Below, piece after piece: positions 1 to 5,305 of a DNA stretch of 6,775 nucleotides. Every line of letters starts with the position of its first letter. Positions within the stretch are counted from its first letter, which is position 1. Under the pieces are notes generated by a model. The model worked only from the letters and a program-made list of their open reading frames with translations. It was not told where the DNA came from and did no database searches. Where the stretch lies: assembly GCA_031274985.1 (NCBI GenBank), contig JAISPK010000119.1, forward strand, positions 1-6,775, given 5' to 3'. Source of the DNA: Coriobacteriales bacterium. GTDB lineage: Bacteria > Actinomycetota > Coriobacteriia > Coriobacteriales > UBA8131. A program made the position numbers and the translations under genes.

Positions 1-62
1 ACAGTTTTCATGTTCTTCTGTATTCACAGGTGGGGTGGGGCATGGACAAGGAGTAGATTCAA
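1..62. other. Upstream region of the surface-protein gene
   Basis: This short leader holds a G-rich run at about 29-40 and the ribosome binding site at 48-53. I see no convincing -35/-10 pair. An ATG at 42 opens a frame that hits a stop after three further codons, so it is not a start for the gene. The promoter is either weak in consensus or lies before the window. Confidence 0.5.
48..53 (+). promoter_or_regulatory. Ribosome binding site for the surface-protein gene
   Basis: AAGGAG lies nine bases before the ATG at 63, which is a strong match at normal spacing and supports that start. The start is also supported by the signal peptide that begins directly at this methionine. Confidence 0.8.
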
Positions 63-1772
63 ATGCAGAATAAACCGAGAAGGAACATCTCCAAAGTATT
101 ATCCCTGTTGCTTGCTCTAACGGTAGCTACAACCCTGCTCGTGGCTGCGCCCACGAAGGCTTTTGGCTTAAGCTCTGATACTGATCCAGACACTTGTCAG
201 GTATGGCTTGGTGGTGTCGACCAAGGCTTATACTCACTCAAAGATGCCTTTGCAATGATGGACGACGGCCCCGGCAATAAAATTGTGGTGCTGGACGATA
301 TATCGCTATCAGAGAATTTTGAACTCAGCCACCAATCCTTTGACTTTTATGTTGATGCCGACTCTCTGAACTTTGAATCATATGCGATAAATATTTGGGA
401 TGGAAGTGATGTCACTTTTAATAACTGCGATAAATATGCTGGCATTTCTGGCATCTTTGTTGATTGCACTAGCTCGGATGCTACCTATGGATCAGGCGGC
501 AGCACCGTTGTTTTTAACGGCGACGTAACCTGCCATTATTCTACGCTTTGTGTGGCTCAGGATGCAGTTGTAACCTTAAACGGAGACTTTGCTAACACTC
601 TGAAATCAGGCCCTGTGGTTTGCGGTACTGCAAGTTTGACCATAAACGGCAATGTCAAAGAAGCATACGGCTACGGACTCTTTGTACAAGATAGTGCTAC
701 TGCGTTCGTAACCGGCAATGTCGCAGTGCCTCTGACCAATGGAACAGGGGTCTATGCTACCGGAAACGCAACAGCAACAATTCTAGGCACAGTCAGCGGA
801 ACAGATGGCGTTGAAGCTCATGGCATCTCAAAGGTGATTGTTTGCAGCACAATTCTCGCTCGCACTTGGGGAATTTGCGCCAGCGGCAGCTCGACGGTAA
901 TAGCGTATGGCAATGTATCCTCAAATGATGAGGGTATATTTGCCACTGGATCGGGCACAAACGTAACCGTTGGCACCAGTAGCGCCCCGGTACTTGTTTC
1001 TTCAAATCATTGTGGAGTTCGTGCAGGCAACTACGGAGGCTCAGATGCAGGTGCAACTGTGACTGTTTACGGCAATGTCACGTCGAACTATGATGGGGTT
1101 TATGCAACAGGAGACTCATCGGAAATTGCCGTTTTTGGCAATGTTTACGCAGGAAGTAATGGTGTTCTTGCAGAGTGCTCAGGATCAGTGCAGGTCAGTG
1201 GCGATGTTTCTTCGAGTGCCTCTGATACGAGTTACTGCGCAGGGGTCAAGGCTGTTGGCGAAGGTGTGGTAACAGTAGGAGGTGATGTCAGCGCCCCGAA
1301 TACTCATGGAGTCTGGGTGCAGTCTGGCTCAAAAGTCACCATCGATGGCGCACTGACCGCCGGTGTCAGCTATATCCTCTTTGATAATGGCCCGGGAAGT
1401 ACCCCCTTCGGGCCCGAAGATTATTCTGAGCCAACTACCAAACCCGGGTATCTTACCTATACTTTTATGGAACTCAGTATGGGCGACTGGGATTTTGTGT
1501 GGTTATTGGACCCGAACAGTCCCGGCCCCGGTAACGGTCCCGGGTCAGGTCCAGGGGCAGGTCCCGGGGCAGGCCCAGGGGCTTCTCTCCCGGATCCTAC
1601 GCTTAATACGACAGACCCGGATCCTGCTATCCCGCAGACTGGTGATACTCTGACGCTTTGGGCCTTTGCCTTGATGGCCGCCCTGCTTGGCGCTGTCACA
1701 TTGGTGCTGTGGGCAAGACGCAGACAGAGTGCCGGATGGTACACGAAGGATTCTTCGCGAAGTTTACACTGA
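63..1772 (+). CDS. Secreted beta-solenoid surface protein with C-terminal sortase sorting signal
   Basis: A 569-residue protein probably exported and covalently attached to the cell wall. Residues 1-33 form a signal peptide: a basic start (KPRR), a Leu/Val/Ala-rich core, and a likely cleavage after TKA. Residues 45-140 are a non-repetitive N-terminal part. Residues 148-431 hold about 13 copies of a strand motif of the type TVTVYGNV, mostly 20-24 residues apart, as in right-handed parallel beta-helices. Residues 487-507 are a Pro-Gly linker. The sorting signal is IPQTG at 523-527, a hydrophobic stretch at 529-550 and ARRR at 551-554; a 14-residue tail follows, longer than usual. No catalytic motif is visible. 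Eleven cysteines are scattered through the ectodomain. The gene stands alone, converges on the housekeeping cluster and is locally AT-rich. Adhesion or surface-layer function is inference from architecture only. Confidence 0.88.
   Translation: MQNKPRRNISKVLSLLLALTVATTLLVAAPTKAFGLSSDTDPDTCQVWLGGVDQGLYSLKDAFAMMDDGPGNKIVVLDDISLSENFELSHQSFDFYVDADSLNFESYAINIWDGSDVTFNNCDKYAGISGIFVDCTSSDATYGSGGSTVVFNGDVTCHYSTLCVAQDAVVTLNGDFANTLKSGPVVCGTASLTINGNVKEAYGYGLFVQDSATAFVTGNVAVPLTNGTGVYATGNATATILGTVSGTDGVEAHGISKVIVCSTILARTWGICASGSSTVIAYGNVSSNDEGIFATGSGTNVTVGTSSAPVLVSSNHCGVRAGNYGGSDAGATVTVYGNVTSNYDGVYATGDSSEIAVFGNVYAGSNGVLAECSGSVQVSGDVSSSASDTSYCAGVKAVGEGVVTVGGDVSAPNTHGVWVQSGSKVTIDGALTAGVSYILFDNGPGSTPFGPEDYSEPTTKPGYLTYTFMELSMGDWDFVWLLDPNSPGPGNGPGSGPGAGPGAGPGASLPDPTLNTTDPDPAIPQTGDTLTLWAFALMAALLGAVTLVLWARRRQSAGWYTKDSSRSLH
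504..1355 (+). repeat. Array of about 13 degenerate beta-helix rung repeats within the surface protein
   Basis: Strand motifs of the pattern x-V-x-V-x-G-(D/N)-V start near residues 148, 169, 191, 213, 237, 257, 278, 300, 332, 354, 375, 402 and 424. Many are followed about ten residues later by a second short strand of the form GVYATG, GIFATG or GVLAEC. The spacing of 20-24 residues fits one turn of a parallel beta-helix; the gaps of 32 (300 to 332) and 27 (375 to 402) suggest loops protruding from the solenoid. The repeats are conserved in protein pattern but diverged in DNA, so they look old rather than recently expanded. Confidence 0.75.
1521..1583 (+). repeat. Pro-Gly-rich linker encoded by short direct DNA repeats
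   Basis: Residues 487-507 run as PG/AG/SG dipeptides, encoded by near-identical 12-base units of the type GGTCCCGGGGCA. The segment sits between the solenoid and the sorting signal, where wall-spanning linkers of anchored proteins usually lie. Because the units are nearly identical in DNA, the copy number could vary between strains by slippage. Confidence 0.75.
1629..1727 (+). other. C-terminal cell-wall sorting signal (IPQTG type)
   Basis: This region encodes IPQTG (residues 523-527), a hydrophobic segment at 529-550, and ARRRQ at 551-555. The order motif, membrane segment, positive charges is diagnostic for sortase substrates. Ile in the first position instead of Leu is a known tolerated variant. 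No sortase gene is in the window. Confidence 0.82.
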
Positions 1773-1778
1773 GCGAAG
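1744..1778. repeat. Clustered inverted CGAAG/CTTCG repeats over the surface gene's stop codon
   Basis: CGAAG occurs at 1744-1748, 1758-1762 and 1774-1778, and its complement CTTCG at 1753-1757. CTTCGCGAAG at 1753-1762 is a perfect palindrome, and CTTCGC (1753-1758) can alternatively pair with GCGAAG (1773-1778) across the stop codon. No T-run follows in either direction, so it is not a canonical intrinsic terminator, though it is the only hairpin candidate between the convergent genes. Confidence 0.4.
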
Positions 1779-1813
1779 CGAATGTGCCACAATGACAGGA
1801 GTGGGGCGTCCTC
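1773..1813. other. Convergent intergenic gap
   Basis: Only 41 bases separate the stop of the surface gene from the stop of the peptidase gene. Beyond the CGAAG repeats reaching in from the left, the gap has a 4-base-pair inverted repeat (CCAC at 1787-1790 and GTGG at 1801-1804) and no T-run or A-run on either side. Confidence 0.55.
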
Positions 1814-2929
1814 TTAGAGTTCGATGAGAGTGCGGGGGGATTTGGTAAAGCAGGAAAAGCCGGTTTCGGTGACCTGGCCCATATCCTCAATTCTCACTCC
1901 CCCGTAGCCGGGGAAATACACACCGGGTTCTACGGTAACCACCATGTTGGCAACTAACGGCTGGGCGCTCTGAGGAGACAGGGTCGGTGACTCATGCACG
2001 GCGATTCCCGCTCCGTGCCCGAGTGAGTGCGTGAATGCCTCGTCGAGCCCCTCGCGCTTGAACACGTCGTTGGCCAAATCGTAGGCCTGCTTGCCGGTAA
2101 TGCCTGCCTTGATGCCGTCTTTTGCCGCAGCTTGTGCCGCCAAAACCGCCTCATAGAGCCGATGTTGTTTGGCGGTGGCCTTGCCGATGACCAGCGTGCG
2201 GGTCATATCCGAGGCATAGTCAAGGTAGCTGGCCCCAAAGTCGAGAATGAGAAAGTCCCCTTTTTTCAAACGCCGCTTTGTGGGTCGGGCATGGGGAAGC
2301 GCGGCATGAGGACCTGAGGCAACTATTGACGAAAAAGCCAGGGCTTGAGCGCCCTTGTTGCGCATGACAAACTCCAGGCGATTGGCAATTTCCAGCTCGG
2401 TCATGCCGGGCTGTATCCAGGTGAGCGCATCCGCAAAAGCCGCATCGGTAATGCTCTGTGCCTTACGAATCAGCTGTATCTCGCTCGTATCCTTGATTGC
2501 CCTGAGCTCTGCGAGCATACCCTTGGTCTCAACCAGCTTAATCCCGGTTGCGGAAAACGCTTTTTTAAGCGCCCGGTATTGATTGAGCCGGATAGTTGAC
2601 TCAAAGCCAAGGCGCAGGTCCTTTTTATTCAACCGCGCCAGCGTTGCCGCTGCAAAGGCAAAGTGGCCGCCCTGCTTAGTACTGATTGCCCATCTGCCCA
2701 GAGTGTCCTTTGTTTTCAGGGCCTCTCCGTAGCGACCATCGGTATGCAGATACGACTTTTTAGCTGTGATGAGGGCCAGGTGTGCCTGCTCGTCGTCAAA
2801 AACCTCGGTCCAATCGCTGAGCCAGCGCATCTGAGCTGAGTCGAGTGTGAGAAAAGCATCAAGCTTGAGCTCTCCCAAACGGGTCCGTAGTGCCTTAAGG
2901 CGCCCAGCTGAATAATCGCTGCTGTTCAT
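1814..2929 (-). CDS. M24-family Xaa-Pro peptidase (aminopeptidase P / prolidase-like)
   Basis: A 371-residue cytoplasmic metallopeptidase that cleaves peptides with proline in the second position. An N-terminal creatinase-like domain covers about residues 10-140, starting with RLKALRTRLGELKLDAFL. The pita-bread catalytic domain follows. All five metal ligands are present: D230 (LILDFGA), D241 (SDMTRT), H305 (LGHGAG), E334 (VEPGVY) and E348 (RIEDMG). The accessory histidines H213 (HAALPH) and H312 (VHESP) are also present. I chose the ATG at 2927-2929 because it overlaps the upstream stop as ATGA and the family usually begins just before this point. A start at 2980 would add 17 residues unlike the family and overlap the phosphatase by 55 bases. 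It is the last gene of the cluster. Whether it acts as an aminopeptidase (PepP-like) or a dipeptidase (PepQ-like) cannot be settled from motifs. Confidence 0.93.
   Translation of the reverse strand: MNSSDYSAGRLKALRTRLGELKLDAFLTLDSAQMRWLSDWTEVFDDEQAHLALITAKKSYLHTDGRYGEALKTKDTLGRWAISTKQGGHFAFAAATLARLNKKDLRLGFESTIRLNQYRALKKAFSATGIKLVETKGMLAELRAIKDTSEIQLIRKAQSITDAAFADALTWIQPGMTELEIANRLEFVMRNKGAQALAFSSIVASGPHAALPHARPTKRRLKKGDFLILDFGASYLDYASDMTRTLVIGKATAKQHRLYEAVLAAQAAAKDGIKAGITGKQAYDLANDVFKREGLDEAFTHSLGHGAGIAVHESPTLSPQSAQPLVANMVVTVEPGVYFPGYGGVRIEDMGQVTETGFSCFTKSPRTLIEL
2926..2929 (-). promoter_or_regulatory. ATGA stop-start overlap coupling phosphatase and peptidase translation
   Basis: On the - strand the phosphatase stop TGA shares bases with the peptidase ATG. 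Only a weak purine run (AGAAG) precedes this ATG, so re-initiation by the ribosome finishing the upstream gene is the likely way the peptidase is translated. Confidence 0.7.
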
Positions 2930-3408
2930 GACTGCTTCTGAAGTTTTTTCTCGAGCTTGCGAAAGATCTTGGTATACCAAAGATCCGTAAGCGAGAGTGG
3001 CTCAACCAGGATACTGGGCATGACACAAAGGCGGGCACCGAAAATATCGGTAAAGAATTGGTCTCCCACCATGGCGGTGGTAGCCCGGCGGGCACCGATG
3101 GTATGCAGCGCTTTTATATAGGCTATCGGCAACGGCTTCATTGCTTTATCGATGATGGGCACCCCCAGCTGGGCGGCGTATTCATGAATCACTCCGTGCC
3201 AGTTGTTGGAGAGCAGACAACAGGAGATTCCCGCCTGCTTGATGCTTTGCATCCACGCAATCACCGAAGGCGTCAGCTCGCTGGTTGCACGCGAAACCAG
3301 AGTGTTGTCCACATCAATGAGAAGGGCCGTGATGCCCCTGCTTTCAAGCAGCTCGCAGGTGATGTCTTCGACTTTCTCAAGGCGCACATCAGGAGTGAAC
3401 AACTCCAT
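2926..3408 (-). CDS. YqeG-family HAD (subclass IIIA) phosphatase
   Basis: A 160-residue cytoplasmic phosphatase of the haloacid dehalogenase superfamily. Motif I is IDVDNTLV with nucleophile D32 and acid/base D34. Motif II is the serine of LLSNN (S67). Motif III is a lysine in KAMKPLP (K88 or K91). Motif IV is VGDQFFTD with D116 and D121. There is no cap insert, as expected for subclass III. DxDNT followed by KP and GDQ..TD is the signature of the YqeG group, which is related to the yeast mitochondrial phosphatidylglycerophosphatase Gep4. A role in phosphatidylglycerol-phosphate dephosphorylation is therefore possible, but is inference. The ATG lies two bases after the mltG stop and the next gene overlaps it by four, so it is translated as part of the cluster. 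Length matches the family (about 160-175). Confidence 0.9.
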   Translation of the reverse strand: MELFTPDVRLEKVEDITCELLESRGITALLIDVDNTLVSRATSELTPSVIAWMQSIKQAGISCCLLSNNWHGVIHEYAAQLGVPIIDKAMKPLPIAYIKALHTIGARRATTAMVGDQFFTDIFGARLCVMPSILVEPLSLTDLWYTKIFRKLEKKLQKQS

Positions 3409-3410
3409 AA

Positions 3411-4799
3411 TTATCGGATTCCCATGATGAGGTTGTACTCTTCTTTGGCTACTTCAAACTCGTCGCTGGTCGCGAAGAAATTGTGGTTTTGCTCGTGAGG
3501 AGCCGCGATGTAATACAGGTAATCAGTCTGAGCCGGGTGTGCGGCAGCTTGTATCGATTGAATGCTGGGAGAACAGATCGGCCCGGCCGGCAGCTCAAAG
3601 TACCGATAGGTGTTATAGGGACTCTCGACCTCAAGATCATCCCAGGTTAAGAGATGTCCGTTGTATGAGGGCCCCAGCGCATAGACTATGGTGGCATCTA
3701 TCTGCAGTTGCATCCCCTCGTGCAATCGGTTGTAGATGACCGAAGCAATCAAGGCGCGCTCTGAGTCTACGGCGGTCTCCTTTTCGATGAGAGAAGCCAG
3801 GTTAACGATATAGTAGAGATTCATGCCGTGGCTTTGGGCGTAGATTAAATCCAGCCCCTTGGTTTCCAGAGCAAACTGGTCGAGTAGCATACGAATGACA
3901 TAGTCTGCACTTGAGTTTTCAGGAACCCGGTAGGTCTTTGGGTAGAGAAAACCCTCCAGAGAGTTATTGTAGACATCCTCCAGGAAGGGGTACTGTGCCA
4001 CATATTGGTCGGCGGCATAGACCTTTGCCAAAAACTCGGCTTTTGGAATGCCGCAGGCATCCTCAACAACCTTGGCTGTTTGCTCAGCGGTGAGTCCCTC
4101 GGGAATGGTGAGCTTGTTGCCATTGGCATTGGGCCCTGATACCAGCAGATTGATGAGAGTCGTTGTGTCCATCATCGTCTCAAGTTCGTAGGTACCGGGT
4201 TTAAGGGATTGCTCGGCGCCCATGCGTTTGACATCAACGATGAATGCCTGGGTACTGCCAATGACCTTTGCCTCTTTGAGAATCGTTGCGATTCTGTCCG
4301 TGGACGCGCCATCGGGAATGCTCACCGTGACCGTAACGCCCGGCTCGATTTCTTCAGGGGTTAGCAGATTGCTGATTAAGGAAGACCCGAAAACCACCGC
4401 AACCGCTAAAACGGCAACGATAGGAATAACGATGAAGAGTGTTCTGAGTTTTGAATGGCGAGGGCGCGAGCCGGTCTCATGGACAGAATCATGATGCTTG
4501 AAAGCATGCGGCGAGGCAATTCTTGACCGGATGTGGTGCTTGTCCTCTGTCTGGCGGGCATCATCTGTCTGCCGGGGACCGGCAGTCTTGCGACGTTTGC
4601 CAACTACCCGGTGCTCAGCTGTCTGGTGAGCATCAACGGCCCGTTGCTCAGCAGTCTGGTGGGCATCGCCGGCAGGCTGCTCTTGATTATCTCTGAGCGT
4701 TGCAGGCCTCTCAGTCTGAAGTCTGCTCGAGGTCAAAAGCTCGTTGAGCGTTGAGCTGTCATCACTGGGACGGGAATGTTTACCGTGATATTTTGCCAT
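3411..4799 (-). CDS. mltG: Endolytic murein transglycosylase MltG (YceG)
   Basis: A 462-residue single-pass membrane enzyme that cuts nascent peptidoglycan strands and so sets glycan length. Residues 1-116 are a hydrophilic, probably disordered cytoplasmic tail rich in His, Gln and Arg, with a duplicated 11-residue unit. One membrane segment spans about 119-146. The extracellular part has a LysM-like region (about 153-215, from VTVTVSIPDGAS to KPGTYELE) and the YceG catalytic domain (about 228-458). The catalytic glutamate is E339 in ASLIEKETA, matching E218 of the E. coli enzyme. Further family motifs are NRL, LQIDATIVYALG, SPYNTYRY..LPAGPI and the Tyr/His-rich end (YYIAAPHEQNHNFF). It is longer than E. 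coli MltG (340 residues) because of the N-terminal tail, a common feature in actinobacteria. It follows ruvX after 71 bases and precedes the phosphatase by two. Confidence 0.96.
   Translation of the reverse strand: MAKYHGKHSRPSDDSSTLNELLTSSRLQTERPATLRDNQEQPAGDAHQTAEQRAVDAHQTAEHRVVGKRRKTAGPRQTDDARQTEDKHHIRSRIASPHAFKHHDSVHETGSRPRHSKLRTLFIVIPIVAVLAVAVVFGSSLISNLLTPEEIEPGVTVTVSIPDGASTDRIATILKEAKVIGSTQAFIVDVKRMGAEQSLKPGTYELETMMDTTTLINLLVSGPNANGNKLTIPEGLTAEQTAKVVEDACGIPKAEFLAKVYAADQYVAQYPFLEDVYNNSLEGFLYPKTYRVPENSSADYVIRMLLDQFALETKGLDLIYAQSHGMNLYYIVNLASLIEKETAVDSERALIASVIYNRLHEGMQLQIDATIVYALGPSYNGHLLTWDDLEVESPYNTYRYFELPAGPICSPSIQSIQAAAHPAQTDYLYYIAAPHEQNHNFFATSDEFEVAKEEYNLIMGIR
4602..4667 (-). repeat. 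Tandem duplication of a 33-base unit in the mltG cytoplasmic tail
   Basis: Two adjacent 33-base units (4602-4634 and 4635-4667) match at 28 of 33 positions by hand comparison. They encode DAHQTAEQRAV and DAHQTAEHRVV (residues 45-66). Looser relatives such as DDARQTED appear near residue 79, suggesting repeated local expansion in a poorly constrained segment. Confidence 0.8.
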
Positions 4800-4870
4800 T
4801 TTCTGTAATCCTTATCAAAGTTTTATGGTCGAGTATGAATAAAACCGGCACCCCGCAGCTTTGCTTCTCC
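4800..4870 (-). other. Spacer between ruvX and mltG
   Basis: At 71 bases this is the only sizeable gap in the cluster. It contains the mltG ribosome binding site and, just after ruvX, a GC-rich patch followed by four T (4841-4855 on the - strand) that could form only a 3-base-pair stem. I see no well-spaced promoter and no credible terminator. Confidence 0.45.
4809..4813 (-). promoter_or_regulatory. Ribosome binding site for mltG
   Basis: AAGGA lies nine bases before the mltG ATG on the - strand. It is the clearest ribosome binding site inside the cluster, so mltG is probably initiated independently, unlike the three genes that start within three bases of a preceding stop. Confidence 0.7.
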
Positions 4871-5302
4871 TCAGTTTTGCAGGTTCTTGAGATATGACCT
4901 GTTGTCAAGCCATGTCTGCAACATAATACTTGCGGCTATTTTATCAGTATTTCCCCTCATTTCCTTCTCGCTGTAACCGAGCTGTCTCAGAATACCCTTA
5001 GCTTCTTTGCTCGAAAGCCTCTCATCAATGAACTCGAGTGGCAGCTCGTAGAGTGTCTCCAGACGTGCCGCCTGGTCTTGAATGCGCCGGGCTTGTGCTT
5101 GCGGTGACCCGTCGAGCGATACCGGCAGCCCTACTACCAAGAGTTCGATCTCGTAATCTTCAAGCAGACGCCTGAACGTGGCTGCCTTGTTCATCAGGTC
5201 TTGCGTAGGGAGTACAACGAGAGGCTGTGCAACTGTGCCTGCCGGGTCACTCACGGCGATACCCGTGCGCTTTTCTCCCAGATCAAGCGCCATTACCCGC
5301 AT
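4871..5302 (-). CDS. ruvX: RuvX/YqgF-type putative Holliday junction resolvase (RNase H fold)
   Basis: A 143-residue cytoplasmic nuclease of the YqgF family, close to the E. coli length (138). The RNase H-like fold motifs are all present: the first acidic strand MALDLGEKRTGIAVSDP with D7; VVGLPVSLDGSPQAQA at 56-71; FIDERLSSKEA with D93; and NTDKIAASIMLQTWL with D120. The family is described as a Holliday junction resolvase and, in E. coli, as involved in 16S rRNA 5'-end maturation; which role applies here is unknown. The ATG is three bases after the alaS stop with no clear ribosome binding site, so translation is probably coupled. An internal ATG at codon 4 is possible but would leave a very short lead into the first strand. 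The neighbourhood alaS-ruvX-mltG is widespread in Gram-positive genomes. Confidence 0.95.
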   Translation of the reverse strand: MRVMALDLGEKRTGIAVSDPAGTVAQPLVVLPTQDLMNKAATFRRLLEDYEIELLVVGLPVSLDGSPQAQARRIQDQAARLETLYELPLEFIDERLSSKEAKGILRQLGYSEKEMRGNTDKIAASIMLQTWLDNRSYLKNLQN

Positions 5303-5305
5303 GGG

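Noticed and set aside
1587..1601. LPDPT at residues 509-513 as a sortase motif.
   Set aside because: It lacks the final Gly, is not directly followed by a hydrophobic segment, and the proper motif IPQTG lies 14 residues later.
1457..1792. A 111-codon open frame on the - strand opposite the end of the surface gene.
   Set aside because: It is an antisense shadow of the Pro-Gly linker and sorting signal; its Pro-Gly pattern simply mirrors the GC-rich repeat, and no ribosome binding site or family motif is seen.
1814..2980. A longer start for the peptidase at 2980, giving 388 residues.
   Set aside because: It would overlap the phosphatase by 55 bases and add residues unlike the family's N-terminus, while the ATG at 2927-2929 forms a neat ATGA overlap just before the conserved first helix.
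3058..3498. A 146-codon + strand open frame across the phosphatase and the mltG end.
   Set aside because: It is antisense to two genes with clear catalytic motifs, and its product has no recognisable domain.
4823..4858. A CTG-initiated 11-codon frame after a good AGGAG in the ruvX-mltG spacer, considered as a leader peptide.
   Set aside because: CTG is a rare start, the peptide shows no run of regulatory codons, and the AGGAG overlaps the end of ruvX by chance composition.
4841..4858. Possible intrinsic terminator after ruvX (GC-rich patch followed by TTTT on the - strand).
   Set aside because: Only a 3-base-pair stem can be drawn and only four T follow, so it is too weak to call.
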